The notes beneath the pieces were generated by a model, which was not told where the DNA came from, made no database searches, and worked only from the letters and a program-made list of their open reading frames with translations. A stretch of 38,705 nucleotides of DNA. It comes from an uncultured beta proteobacterium (lineage in GTDB: Bacteria; Pseudomonadota; Gammaproteobacteria; Burkholderiales; Burkholderiaceae_C). This document shows, in pieces, positions 19,578-29,254 of the stretch. Each line of letters starts with the position of its first letter. Positions within the stretch are counted from its first letter, which is position 1. The translations under genes were made by a program, and so were the position numbers. The stretch lies in NCBI GenBank assembly GCA_903876045.1, contig CAIQYP010000335.1:1-38705 (forward strand), given 5' to 3'.

Positions 19578-19620
19578 TCGTTTTGAAAACGAAGCCGGTG
19601 CCGCCCGCGCCCTCGCAGAC

Positions 19621-20394
19621 TTAAGTGGGCACTGCGTCCGGGGCCAGGGCCTCATTCGCGTCAAAGAGGCGTTGGGCTAGTTCCGCAGCATCTTCACGCA
19701 ACAAGCGCCGGCTCCAGGCCGCGGCGGATGGCTCTGACACCGCATGGGGCTCAAAGGCAATGCGGGGTAGCACGCGTGCCAGCACCGGCGACGCTACACC
19801 AGCGGCCAACAGCGCGGCGGCAAAGCGGCTTGCGGCATCGCCCATGCGAAAGGCGTTGATATTGGCGTTGACGATGCGTTCGCCTTTGCGGCGAAACAGG
19901 GCGTGCAGCTGGTGCTCGATCAGCTCCGCAGGAAATGGCAGATGCGACGCCGCGGCGCCCAGCACCACGGTGTTTTGCACCTTGATGCTGCCGGCCTTTT
20001 TGGCCAGCAGCACAGCATCCAGCGCCACCAGGCGGGGGGCTGAAAACAGCACGTCGTACAGTGCCGGCAAGGCCGGGTAGTTATCGACATTCACCATCGG
20101 CGTAATGTCGGTCACGATCCAGCCGTCCGGGCGCAAAAGAGGGACGTAGCGCAGCGCCTCCATCGGCTCCACCGAGAGCACCATGCTGGCCGTACCGTCG
20201 GCAATCAAATCGCTGGCCACCGGCTGATCAGAGATGCGCACAAAGGCCGACACGGCCCCACCGCGCTGGGCCATGCCATGCACTTCGGACTGCTTGAGCT
20301 GCAGCCCGGCGTCGTGAATGGCGTGGTCAATCACACCCGCCATGGTCAGCACACCCTGGCCACCCACGCCGCACACTACCAAGTCGTAACTCAT
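19621..20394 (-). CDS. iorB: Indolepyruvate:ferredoxin oxidoreductase, beta (gamma-domain) subunit
   Basis: MSYDLVVCGVGGQGVLTMAGVIDHAIHDAGLQLKQSEVHGMAQRGGAVSAFVRIS; ATG at 20394 overlaps the iorA stop. Confidence 0.88.
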   Translation of the reverse strand: MSYDLVVCGVGGQGVLTMAGVIDHAIHDAGLQLKQSEVHGMAQRGGAVSAFVRISDQPVASDLIADGTASMVLSVEPMEALRYVPLLRPDGWIVTDITPMVNVDNYPALPALYDVLFSAPRLVALDAVLLAKKAGSIKVQNTVVLGAAASHLPFPAELIEHQLHALFRRKGERIVNANINAFRMGDAASRFAAALLAAGVASPVLARVLPRIAFEPHAVSEPSAAAWSRRLLREDAAELAQRLFDANEALAPDAVPT

Positions 20395-22052
20395 GCACTC
20401 ACCACCGGAATATGGCGCTTGCTTTCGCGGACTTCTTTCAAGTCCTTGATCTCTTTGGCATAGGTGACACAAGCGCGCCGGGCAATGATCACCGACAAGC
20501 CGGTGTAGGCCAACTCTTCGCGAATGGTGTCCATGGTGTGGTGCTTTTTGTGCGGTGAGGGCACCACGATGCGAATGTGTTCACGCGGCACGCCCAGACC
20601 CGCCACCAGATTGACCACGTCTTCGTCGGTGGCCGCAGTGGGCTGCCCACCGGTCATGGCGATGATGCTGTTGTCCAGAATAAACACCTTGATATTGGTG
20701 TTGTCGCGGGCTGCATCCAGCAGTGGAGCCAATCCGGAATGGGTGAAGGTGCCGTCACCAATCACGCACAACGCCTGCCCCATGCCGGCATGCACGACGC
20801 CAATGGCCATGCCAATCGAGGAGCCCATGCACAGGCACGAATGCATGCCTTGCAGTGGCCCCGTTGCCCCCAAGGTGTAGCAGCCAATATCGCCCATGAC
20901 GCGGGCATCGGGGTTGAATTCGGCGATCACCTCGTTGATGGCCAAATAGGAGTCGGTGTGCGGGCACTTGTCGCACAACACCGGCGGTCGGTTCACCAGC
21001 ACATCCGCCAGTCCGGCAATCTGCAGAGACACGCTGAGCGGCAGACCGAAGCAGCGTTTGATGGCATCCTGTGAGAGCTCACCCATGCGTGGCAGGTCGC
21101 CGGTGAGCTTGCCACGGATGGTGCGCTCGGTCATCAGGCCCTGCGCACTGATATAGCGTTCTATAAACGGGTAGCCCTCTTCAACTACAAAAATTTCGCT
21201 CGACGCATCCATCAGTTGGCGGATCTTTTTCACCGGCAGCGGATAACAGCCGATGCGCAGGATGTTGTAGTGCTGCAGTGCATCGCCCAGCGCCTCTTGC
21301 AGGTAATTCCAGGCCAGACCGCTGACCAGAATGCCAGGGCGATTTGCGCCTTCGCCCGCGCGCAGCGTCAGCGCATTGACGGGGTGGGCTTCAGAATAGG
21401 CGAGCAGCGCTTTTTGCTTTTCCACCAAACTTGCATAAGCGCGCCGTGCGTTACCTGGCAGCAAAATGAAGCGACTCGGGTCCTTCACATAGTTGGCTTC
21501 ATTCTGGGCTCGCGGAGTGGCCAACTTCACGCTCGAACGGCTGTGCGCCAACCGCGTGACCAGACGCAGCAACACCGGCACCTGAAATTGCTCCGATAAC
21601 TCAAAGGCCTCGCGTGTGAAGTCGTAGCACTGTTGCTGATCGGACGGCTCTAAACAGGGTGCCATGGCAAAGTCGGCAAAGTAGCGCGAGTCCTGCTCGT
21701 TTTGCGAGCTGTGCATGCCGGGGTCATCCGCCACCACCACCACCAGGCCACCGTGGGTGCCTGAAACCGCCGAGTTCATAAAGGGATCGGCCGCCACGTT
21801 CAAGCCCACATGCTTCATCGAGACGACACAGCGACGACCGGCGTAAGACACGCCAACCCCTTCTTCCAGGGCCACTTTTTCATTCGTGGACCACATGCCG
21901 CGCACTTTCAAGTGGTGCTTTTTGACATAGTCCTCGATGGCCTGATAAATCTCGGTGGAGGGTGTGCCAGGGTAGGCAAATGCAGCGCTTATCCCTGCGT
22001 CAATGGCCCCGCGTGCCACCGCCTCGTCGCCTAGCAGAATGATTTCCGACAT
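20391..22052 (-). CDS. iorA: Indolepyruvate:ferredoxin oxidoreductase, alpha subunit (TPP-dependent), lacking an evident C-terminal ferredoxin domain
   Basis: AYPGTPSTEIYQAIEDY, STNEKVALEEGVGVSYAG, MKHVGLNVAADPFMNSA, GDIGCYTLGA...VIGDGTFTHSGL...DNSIIAMTGGQPTAA (TPP-binding); C-term ends ...KEIKDLKEVRESKRHIPVVSA. Confidence 0.88.
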   Translation of the reverse strand: MSEIILLGDEAVARGAIDAGISAAFAYPGTPSTEIYQAIEDYVKKHHLKVRGMWSTNEKVALEEGVGVSYAGRRCVVSMKHVGLNVAADPFMNSAVSGTHGGLVVVVADDPGMHSSQNEQDSRYFADFAMAPCLEPSDQQQCYDFTREAFELSEQFQVPVLLRLVTRLAHSRSSVKLATPRAQNEANYVKDPSRFILLPGNARRAYASLVEKQKALLAYSEAHPVNALTLRAGEGANRPGILVSGLAWNYLQEALGDALQHYNILRIGCYPLPVKKIRQLMDASSEIFVVEEGYPFIERYISAQGLMTERTIRGKLTGDLPRMGELSQDAIKRCFGLPLSVSLQIAGLADVLVNRPPVLCDKCPHTDSYLAINEVIAEFNPDARVMGDIGCYTLGATGPLQGMHSCLCMGSSIGMAIGVVHAGMGQALCVIGDGTFTHSGLAPLLDAARDNTNIKVFILDNSIIAMTGGQPTAATDEDVVNLVAGLGVPREHIRIVVPSPHKKHHTMDTIREELAYTGLSVIIARRACVTYAKEIKDLKEVRESKRHIPVVSA

Positions 22053-22200
22053 AAATTCTCCGGATTGCAAATAGTTCGATATGAAATAAAAAGCTTACTT
22101 CAATTGCGGCTATTCGCCTTTGACCTGGGATCACCTGCAATGACGCTGCAGCGATTGATTTCTTAAATCGATAGATTAGTTACAACAAAACACCGAATCC

Positions 22201-22215
22201 ATAGCCGAAATCTAT
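22201..22215 (+). promoter_or_regulatory. OxyR-like dimer half-site ATAG-N7-CTAT upstream of ahpC; TATAAT (22213-22218) overlaps it
   Basis: ATAGCCGAAATCTAT matches the tetranucleotide spacing of OxyR boxes; second half-site not found at canonical spacing. Confidence 0.3.
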
Positions 22216-22273
22216 AATTTGACCTGTGCTCAGAGCACGATATGCCGCCAGTCTTCACTTAAAAGGAATTTTC

Positions 22274-22837
22274 ATGTCTCTCATCAACACCCAAATTGTG
22301 CCGTTCAAGAATCAGGCTTTTCACAATGGCAAGTTCGTCACCGTGACCAACGAAACCCTGAAGGGCAAGTGGAGCGTGTTCATTTTCATGCCCGCCGCTT
22401 TCACCTTCAACTGCCCCACCGAAGTGGAAGATGCCGCTGAGAACTATGCCGAGTTCCAAAAGGCCGGTGCAGAGGTCTACATCGTGACAACCGATACCCA
22501 TTTCTCCCACAAGGTGTGGCACGAAACATCTCCGGCGGTAGGCAAAGCCAAGTTCCCGCTGATTGGCGACCCCACCCACACCCTGACACGCGGCTTTGAC
22601 GTGCATATCGATGCGGATGGCCTGGCGTATCGCGGCACTTTCATCATCAATCCCGATGGCGTAATCAAGACTCTGGAAATCCACTCCAATGAAATCGCCC
22701 GTGACGTCAAGGAAACCCTGCGCAAGCTGAAGGCTGCCCAGTACACTGCCGCTCACCCCGGCGAAGTGTGCCCGGCCAAGTGGAACGAAGGTTCCAAGAC
22801 CATTGCTCCTTCCATCGACCTGGTCGGCAAGATCTAA
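22274..22837 (+). CDS. ahpC: Alkyl hydroperoxide reductase subunit C (peroxiredoxin)
   Basis: FIFMPAAFTFNCPTEVEDAAENYAEF (peroxidatic Cys), HPGEVCPAKW (resolving Cys); ATG 22274. Confidence 0.97.
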   Translation: MSLINTQIVPFKNQAFHNGKFVTVTNETLKGKWSVFIFMPAAFTFNCPTEVEDAAENYAEFQKAGAEVYIVTTDTHFSHKVWHETSPAVGKAKFPLIGDPTHTLTRGFDVHIDADGLAYRGTFIINPDGVIKTLEIHSNEIARDVKETLRKLKAAQYTAAHPGEVCPAKWNEGSKTIAPSIDLVGKI

Positions 22838-22855
22838 ATCACCGGTATGGATCCC

Positions 22856-22925
22856 GGGAGCGCATCTAGCGCTCCCCGCCGGACTGCGCCAGGGTGCCCA
22901 GCACCTTGCCGTCCGGCTTTTTTTT
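22856..22925 (+). terminator. Tandem hairpins with T8 tract downstream of ahpC (rho-independent terminator)
   Basis: Hairpin 1 GGGAGCGC-atcta-GCGCTCCC (22856-22876); hairpin 2 GCCGGAC...GTCCGGC (22878-22917) followed by TTTTTTTT (22918-22925). Confidence 0.8.
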
Positions 22926-22955
22926 GACCCAAATTGAAGCGTAGAAAGAACCATC

Positions 22956-24524
22956 ATGCTTGACGACACCCTCAAATCCCAGCTCGCCGCCTACCTGGAA
23001 CGCGTAACGCTGCCGATCGAAATGGTGGCGTCGCTGGGCGATGACGACAACTCTTCCGAGATGCGCGACTTGCTGCAAACCATCCAGAGTTTGCGCAGCG
23101 ACAAGATCAGCCTGCGCCTGGACGGCCAGGATGCGCGCAAGCCCTCGTTCACGCTGCAGCGCAGCGGCAGTTCCAACCAATTGCGCTTTGCCGGGCTGCC
23201 CCTGGGCCACGAATTCACCTCGCTGGTGTTGGCGCTGCTGTGGAGCGGCGGTCACCCGCCCAAGGTCGAGGCGGATGTGATCGAGCAGATCAAAGCGCTG
23301 GACGGCGACTTCAATTTTGAGGTCTACATGAGCCTGACTTGCCACAACTGCCCGGACGTGGTGCAGGCGCTGAGCCTGATGGCAATTTTTAATCCTAAGA
23401 TTAAAACCACGGTCATCGAAGGTGGTGCCTTCCAGGGCGAAGTCGAGGCACGCGAAATCATGGCCGTGCCCAGCATTTATCTGAATGGCCAGCTGTTCGG
23501 TAATGGTCGCATGCTGGTGGAAGAAATCGTCGCCAAGCTCGACACCCACTCCGCTGACAAGGACGCGGCCAAGCTGTCCGCGAAAGAGGCCTATGACGTG
23601 TTGATCGTCGGCGGTGGTCCGGCCGGTGCCGCTGCTGCGGTATATGCCGCGCGCAAGGGCATTCGCACCGGTGTGGTGGCGGAGCGCTTTGGTGGCCAGG
23701 TAAACGACACCTTGGGCATTGAAAACTACATCTCGGTACTGGAAACCGATGGACCCAAATTCGCCGCCGCTATGGAAGCGCAGGCCCGGTCTTATGGTGT
23801 AGACATCGTGAATTTTCAACGCGTCCAAGGCATTGTTCCGGCGGCACAGGCGGGTGGTTTGATCGAGGTGAAGCTGGCCAACGGCGGCTCACTTAAATCC
23901 AGGACGGTGATTCTTTCTACCGGAGCGCGCTGGCGCAACGTGAACGTGCCCGGAGAAGCCGAGTACAAGAACAAGGGCGTGGCCTATTGCCCCCATTGCG
24001 ACGGCCCGCTGTTCAAGGGCAAACGCACGGCCGTGATTGGTGGTGGCAACTCCGGCATTGAAGCGGCGATTGATCTGGCGGGTATCGTGGCGCATGTCAC
24101 GGTGGTGGAATTTGCCGAACAACTCAAGGCCGACGCGGTGTTGATCAACAAGCTCAACAGCTTGCCCAATGTGACCGTGCACACCAATGCCCAGACCACC
24201 GAAATTACGGGTGCCGATGGCAAAGTGAACGGCCTGCGTTTTAAAGACCGCGCCACCGGCATCGAGCAGGCGGTGGAGTTGGCCGGCGTGTTTGTGCAAA
24301 TCGGATTGGTGCCCAACACTGAATGGCTCGCGGGCACCGTCGACTTGAGCAAGTTTGGCGAAATTGTGATCGATGCCAAAGGCCACACCAACATTCCCGG
24401 TGTGTTCGCCGCCGGCGATTGCACCACGGTGCCCTACAAACAGATTGTTATCGCGGCAGGGGCTGGCGCAACCGCTGCGCTGAGCGCTTTTGACCACCTG
24501 ATTCGCACGCCCGCAGTGGCTTGA
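22956..24524 (+). CDS. ahpF: Alkyl hydroperoxide reductase subunit F
   Basis: N-terminal glutaredoxin-like [42 protein letters not shown] redox motif, ATGDCTT-type [11 protein letters not shown]. Confidence 0.97.
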   Translation: MLDDTLKSQLAAYLERVTLPIEMVASLGDDDNSSEMRDLLQTIQSLRSDKISLRLDGQDARKPSFTLQRSGSSNQLRFAGLPLGHEFTSLVLALLWSGGHPPKVEADVIEQIKALDGDFNFEVYMSLTCHNCPDVVQALSLMAIFNPKIKTTVIEGGAFQGEVEAREIMAVPSIYLNGQLFGNGRMLVEEIVAKLDTHSADKDAAKLSAKEAYDVLIVGGGPAGAAAAVYAARKGIRTGVVAERFGGQVNDTLGIENYISVLETDGPKFAAAMEAQARSYGVDIVNFQRVQGIVPAAQAGGLIEVKLANGGSLKSRTVILSTGARWRNVNVPGEAEYKNKGVAYCPHCDGPLFKGKRTAVIGGGNSGIEAAIDLAGIVAHVTVVEFAEQLKADAVLINKLNSLPNVTVHTNAQTTEITGADGKVNGLRFKDRATGIEQAVELAGVFVQIGLVPNTEWLAGTVDLSKFGEIVIDAKGHTNIPGVFAAGDCTTVPYKQIVIAAGAGATAALSAFDHLIRTPAVA

Positions 24525-24638
24525 AGCCCAACCCAATTGGTTCTGCGGCCTAGGGTTAACCCTGATTGGCGTTATCATCCAATGATCAGCCCCTGGCACA
24601 GCAAGCCGTAGCAGGGGCTCCATCAGCGGAGGCTTTTC

Positions 24639-26690
24639 ATGCGTACCTATTTCGTTGCGGCGACGCAGCCCAACGTGGGCCTTACTTCAGTTTCACTTGG
24701 TCTTTTGCGCGCGTTGCAAAGGCGCGGGCTGAAGGTTGCATTTGTCAAACCCATCACTAAACTCACGGCCGATAGCGAACCTTCCGTTCTATTTGCACGC
24801 GACATCTGCAAAGTTGCCAACGCGCCTGATCCGTTGCCCATGAGTCAGGTGACGCAGTACGTCAACGATGATAAAACCGATGAACTGCTGCAGGACATTG
24901 TCAGCATGGTCATGTCCGCTTCCAAGGGATGCGATGTACTGGTGGTTGAGGGCATGCATGCCGACCCGAGCCGGGCCTTTATTCCGCGCCTGTCAGGCGA
25001 CATCGCCCGCAGTTTGCAGGCTGAAGTGGTGCTGGTTGCCAGCGGTGCCGATGCGGAAGGCATTGCGCAGACTCAACACATGATCGCCCAGGTTGGCCGT
25101 GCAGGTCGCCACGTGGTGGGTGTCATCTTCAATCGTGCAGCGCATGATTTTGACAAAGCTGCAGTGACGGCTCAACTGGGTGGTGTGCCGGTTTGGGGTG
25201 CTATCGAAAACAACCCCACCTTGTCGACGCCGCGCACTATCGACGTGGCCCGCCATCTGGGTGCGGAGATCATGATCGAAGGCCAGATTGCCACCCGCCG
25301 CGTGCGCGATACCGTGCTGGCCGCGCGCTCGGTGACTGAAGTCATTGCGCGTCTGACGCCCGGCGCATTGGTGATCAGCGCAGGCGACCGCGATGACGTT
25401 ATCCTGGCTACCGCCTTGGCAGAAAGCAATGGCATTGAGCTTGCAGGCCTTTTGCTCACCCACAACAGCTTTATAAGCCCGCGCATTGAGCGCTTTGGTT
25501 CGCGTGCATTCAATAGTGGCCTGCCGGTTATGCGCACCAACGGCGACAGCTATGGCACAGCGGCCCGCATCAGTCGCTTACCCCTGGCAGTGCCACGGGA
25601 CGACTTGAGCCGGATGGATGCGGTAATCGACAACATGGCCGAGCAACTGGATGTTGACGCGATTTGTGCCGGATTGGACCTGGCCGTATCAACCCACATG
25701 TCACCCCCAGCCTTCCGCTACCAACTGATACAAAAGGCGCGCGCCGCCAACAAGCGCATCGTGCTGCCCGAAGGCGAAGAGTCACGCACGATTCGTGCGG
25801 CCGTTATCTGCACACAAAAAGGCATTGCGCGCTGCGTGCTATTGGGCCGGCGCAAAGTGGTTCAGTCGTCATGCGAATCGCTGGGTATTGAGTTGCCGGC
25901 AGGGCTGGAAATCCTGGAGCCGGAAAAGATACTCGACCGCTATGTCGCGCCCATGGTGGAACTGCGCAAAAACAAGGGACTGACGTTGGGGCAAGCCCAC
26001 GTTGCACTAGAGGACACTGTCACGCTAGGCACCATGATGCTGGCGGTGGGAGACGTGGATGGCCTGGTTAGCGGCGCTGTTCACACGACGGCCAGCACGG
26101 TGCGTCCGGCTCTGCAACTGATTAAGACGGCGCCGGGTTCGTCGATTGTTTCTTCCTGCTTTTTCATGCTCATGCCAGAGCAGGTGTTGGTGTATGCCGA
26201 TTGCGCCATCAACCCCGACCCGACGGCCCCGGAACTGGCCGAGATCGCCAAGCAAAGTGCCGACAGCGCCCTGGCTTTCGGTATCACGCCGAAGGTTGCC
26301 ATGATCAGCTACAGCACCGGCGTTTCGGGCTCAGGTGACGACGTTGAGAAAGTACGTGCGGCGACCGATCTGGCCCGCGCCAAGTGGCCCGGTCTGGTGA
26401 TCGATGGCCCCATGCAATATGACGCCGCCACGGTGCGTGAAGTGGCTGAACAAAAGGCCCCCGGGAGCGCCGTGGCTGGGCAGGCAACTGTCTTTGTGTT
26501 CCCTGACCTCAACACCGGCAATACCACTTACAAGGCGGTGCAACGCTCGGCCAATGTGGTGTCAGTGGGGCCCATGCTGCAGGGATTGCGCAAGCCGGTG
26601 AACGACTTGTCTCGTGGTGCGCTGGTGGATGACATTGTGTTCACCATCGCCCTGACAGCCATTCAGGCTGAGGCTATGGCAAAGGCTTGA
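24639..26690 (+). CDS. pta: Phosphate acetyltransferase (long form with N-terminal P-loop/DRTGG region)
   Basis: AATQPNVGLTSVSLGLLRAL; PTA_PTB domain (RIVLPEGEESRTIRAA, MLAVGDVDGLVSGAVHTTASTVRPALQLI, FPDLNTGNTTYKAVQRSANV). Confidence 0.95.
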   Translation: MRTYFVAATQPNVGLTSVSLGLLRALQRRGLKVAFVKPITKLTADSEPSVLFARDICKVANAPDPLPMSQVTQYVNDDKTDELLQDIVSMVMSASKGCDVLVVEGMHADPSRAFIPRLSGDIARSLQAEVVLVASGADAEGIAQTQHMIAQVGRAGRHVVGVIFNRAAHDFDKAAVTAQLGGVPVWGAIENNPTLSTPRTIDVARHLGAEIMIEGQIATRRVRDTVLAARSVTEVIARLTPGALVISAGDRDDVILATALAESNGIELAGLLLTHNSFISPRIERFGSRAFNSGLPVMRTNGDSYGTAARISRLPLAVPRDDLSRMDAVIDNMAEQLDVDAICAGLDLAVSTHMSPPAFRYQLIQKARAANKRIVLPEGEESRTIRAAVICTQKGIARCVLLGRRKVVQSSCESLGIELPAGLEILEPEKILDRYVAPMVELRKNKGLTLGQAHVALEDTVTLGTMMLAVGDVDGLVSGAVHTTASTVRPALQLIKTAPGSSIVSSCFFMLMPEQVLVYADCAINPDPTAPELAEIAKQSADSALAFGITPKVAMISYSTGVSGSGDDVEKVRAATDLARAKWPGLVIDGPMQYDAATVREVAEQKAPGSAVAGQATVFVFPDLNTGNTTYKAVQRSANVVSVGPMLQGLRKPVNDLSRGALVDDIVFTIALTAIQAEAMAKA

Positions 26691-26799
26691 GTCGACTCAT
26701 TTTTCCGGGAGCGTTGCAGGTGGATAGCTGTTTTTTCATAAGGTATCATCCACCCCTCCTACAACGAATAAGCATGCGGTAAACCGCAGCATCAAAAGG

Positions 26800-26819
26800 C
26801 TCACCCAGGTGAGTTTTTT
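26800..26819 (+). terminator. Small terminator-like hairpin + T6 between pta and the DUF3348-like gene
   Basis: CTCAC-ccag-GTGAG followed by TTTTTT (26814-26819), 12 nt before the next ATG. Confidence 0.5.
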
Positions 26820-26831
26820 CAGTTATCTGAT

Positions 26832-27593
26832 ATGACGCGAGTTCTAACGCGTACCCACTTCCATAGCTCCCGACTGCTTCGCATCCTCACAGACTTGTCT
26901 GATGTGGGGGTGCCTGCGCCAGGAGTGGCGTTTGCAGAAAAACTGGGCTTGTGGGTGGATTACACCGATGCCATTGCTTTGTATGCTGTGCACTGCGCGA
27001 GCACTTTTGAGGCGGGTGAATCGCATGAAGCTGAGCAGGTGGATATTGCCGATGATTTCGCGCGCATACGGGCCAGTCTGGAGCAGCAGATTGCCCGCAC
27101 GGCTGCACCCAAACGGGGGCAAAGTGGCGTCGAGTTGCCTATGCCGCAAGCCAACATGCCGGCCGACCTTAACGGCGCCTACGAGCCCTACCGCCGCTAC
27201 TATCTGGCACACCAACGCGACATGGACTTGAGTGTGCCGCCCCTGCGCTCCCGAGTGCGCGAAAAGCTGGCCACGCTATCACCCGCGCTCCAGCAACTGG
27301 CTGCCCTGGACGGGACTTTTGAGAACATCCTGAACGAGCGCGAAGCCATGTTGTTGGCCAAGTTGCCGCAAATCCTGAAGAAGCGCTTTGCGCACTTGCG
27401 TCAGTTGCATCAGCAATCGTTGGTGGATACGCAGCAGGTGGACCGGCCCGAGCAGTGGATGCAACCGGGTGCCTGGTTGGCGCGCTTCTGTAACGAACTA
27501 CAAACCGTGTTGCTCGCAGAGTTGGATCTCCGCTTGCAACCCGCAGTGGGGCTGCTTGATGCCCTGCAACACGAGAAAACCAAACAGTTATGA
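26832..27593 (+). CDS. DUF3348-like protein, first gene of motor-like operon
   Basis: HSSRLLRILTDLSDVGVPAPGVAFAEKLGLWVDYTDAIALYAVHCAS; recognised from memory as DUF3348-like, by pattern and gene neighbourhood. Confidence 0.75.
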   Translation: MTRVLTRTHFHSSRLLRILTDLSDVGVPAPGVAFAEKLGLWVDYTDAIALYAVHCASTFEAGESHEAEQVDIADDFARIRASLEQQIARTAAPKRGQSGVELPMPQANMPADLNGAYEPYRRYYLAHQRDMDLSVPPLRSRVREKLATLSPALQQLAALDGTFENILNEREAMLLAKLPQILKKRFAHLRQLHQQSLVDTQQVDRPEQWMQPGAWLARFCNELQTVLLAELDLRLQPAVGLLDALQHEKTKQL

Positions 27594-29254
27594 ATAGACA
27601 TTTTTTCACCGCCACGTTTGCTCTTGGCTCAATGGCTTTGGTGTGGGTTGCCGCCGGATTTTTTGGCACCAACCTTCTGGCGCTGATGGTCACGCTGCTG
27701 ATATCAGCCGTGTATGGTTTTGGCGCATTCGAGTTGCACCGCTTCAGGCAGTCCACGTCCGGTTTGACAGCCGCGCTCGCCGCAATTCCCGAAGGACTGC
27801 GCGATCTCAATGACTGGTTGGCCAGCGTGCCTGCCTCGTTGCAGAACCCGGTGCGTTTGCGCGTGGAAGGTGAGCGCGTTGGTTTGCCCGGCCCGGCACT
27901 CACCCCGTATTTGGTGGGCCTGCTGGTGATGCTGGGCATGCTGGGCACGTTCCTGGGTATGGTCGTCACGCTCAAAGGTGCAGTCTTCGCGCTGGAAGGC
28001 ACTTCTGATCTGGCTGCTATTCGCAGTGCCTTTGCCACACCCATCAAAGGCTTGGGCCTGGCCTTTGGAACCTCGGTCGCAGGCGTGGCCTCCTCCGCAG
28101 TGCTGGGTCTGTTGTCGGCCCTTAGCCGGCGCGACAGAATGCAAGCCGCGCAATTGCTGGACAGCAAAATTGCCACGCAGCTGCGTAGTTTTTCACACAG
28201 CCACCAGCGCCAGGAAACCTTCAAGGCCTTGCAGCTGCAATCCCAGGCCTTGCCGCTGATCGCCGACAAAATGCAGGCCATGATGCTGCAGATGGAGCGC
28301 GTGGGCCAGCAGATGAATGAACGCCTGCTCAGCAATCAAGAGAGCTTTCACCGCAACGTCGATTGCGTCTATACCGACCTGGCACGCTCCGTCGATCTAT
28401 CGTTGCGCAACAGCCTGTCGCAAAGCATGCAGATCGCGGGCGAAAGCATCAAACCTGTGGTCGAGGCCGCCATGACCGGTATGGCTGGCGAAGCCCGTCT
28501 GATGCACGAACGCATGGTTCTCAGCGTAGGGCAACATGGCGCTATGCTGCGCGACGAATTCAGTGCACTGCGGACCGAAGAAGCCGTGCGCGGCAACGCG
28601 GCGGTGGACCGCCTGGCCGAACTGCAAACTGCGCTCACCAGCCACCTGACAACGCTAGGCACCGCACTGGAAGACCCGATCACCCGGCTTATACAAACAG
28701 CGTCCGAGGCACCGCGCGCGGCAGCCGAAGTCATTGGCCAGTTGCGACAGGAAATCTCCCACGGCATGGCACGCGACAACGCTTTGCTGGAAGAGCGCAG
28801 CCGCATCATGGAAACCTTGAACACGCTCTTGGCGGGCATCAACCACGCCTCCCTGGAGCAGCGCGCTGTGATCGACTCGCTGGTTGCGTCGTCTGCGGTT
28901 TCGCTGGAGCGTGCGGGTGAGCAGTTTGCCGAGAAGGTGGACGCGGAAGCCATCAAGCTCGCCGACATTGCGGCGCACGTCACCAGCAGTTCGGTGGAAG
29001 TTGCCAGCCTGGGCGAGACGTTCAACTTTGCCGTACGCTCTTTCAATGAAGGCAACGAAAAGTTGATCGCCAATCTGCAGCGCATTGAGGGTGCGATGGA
29101 TAAATCCTTGGCCCGCAGCGATGACCAGTTGGCGTACTACGTGGCCCAGGCGCGTGAAGTGATTGACCTGAGCACCATGTCGCAGAAAGAAATTGTCGAA
29201 GAGTTGCGTCAATTGGCGGACAGGCAAGCCATGCTGGCGCCGGAGGCCGCGTGA
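27590..29254 (+). CDS. MotA/TolQ/ExbB-like membrane protein with long helical C-terminal tail (DUF802-like)
   Basis: Two N-terminal TMs; LVGLLVMLGMLGTFLGMVVTLKGAVFAL...IRSAFATPIKGLGLAFGTSVAGVASSAVLGLLSAL (proton-channel TMs); extended coiled-coil-like region; tail AREVIDLSTMSQKEIVEELRQL. ATGA overlap with previous gene. Confidence 0.85.
   Translation: MNRHFFTATFALGSMALVWVAAGFFGTNLLALMVTLLISAVYGFGAFELHRFRQSTSGLTAALAAIPEGLRDLNDWLASVPASLQNPVRLRVEGERVGLPGPALTPYLVGLLVMLGMLGTFLGMVVTLKGAVFALEGTSDLAAIRSAFATPIKGLGLAFGTSVAGVASSAVLGLLSALSRRDRMQAAQLLDSKIATQLRSFSHSHQRQETFKALQLQSQALPLIADKMQAMMLQMERVGQQMNERLLSNQESFHRNVDCVYTDLARSVDLSLRNSLSQSMQIAGESIKPVVEAAMTGMAGEARLMHERMVLSVGQHGAMLRDEFSALRTEEAVRGNAAVDRLAELQTALTSHLTTLGTALEDPITRLIQTASEAPRAAAEVIGQLRQEISHGMARDNALLEERSRIMETLNTLLAGINHASLEQRAVIDSLVASSAVSLERAGEQFAEKVDAEAIKLADIAAHVTSSSVEVASLGETFNFAVRSFNEGNEKLIANLQRIEGAMDKSLARSDDQLAYYVAQAREVIDLSTMSQKEIVEELRQLADRQAMLAPEAA

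Noticed and set aside
19578-19592. Terminator/operator at TCGTTTTGAAAACGA just after the paaY stop
   Set aside because: Perfect dyad but short and AT-rich with no T-tract; too weak to call, though the iorB convergent location makes it mildly interesting.
27169-28335. 388-aa reverse-strand ORF opposite the DUF3348-like/MotA-like genes
   Set aside because: Antisense of well-supported coupled genes; no coherent domain and Ser/Arg/Ala-biased composition.
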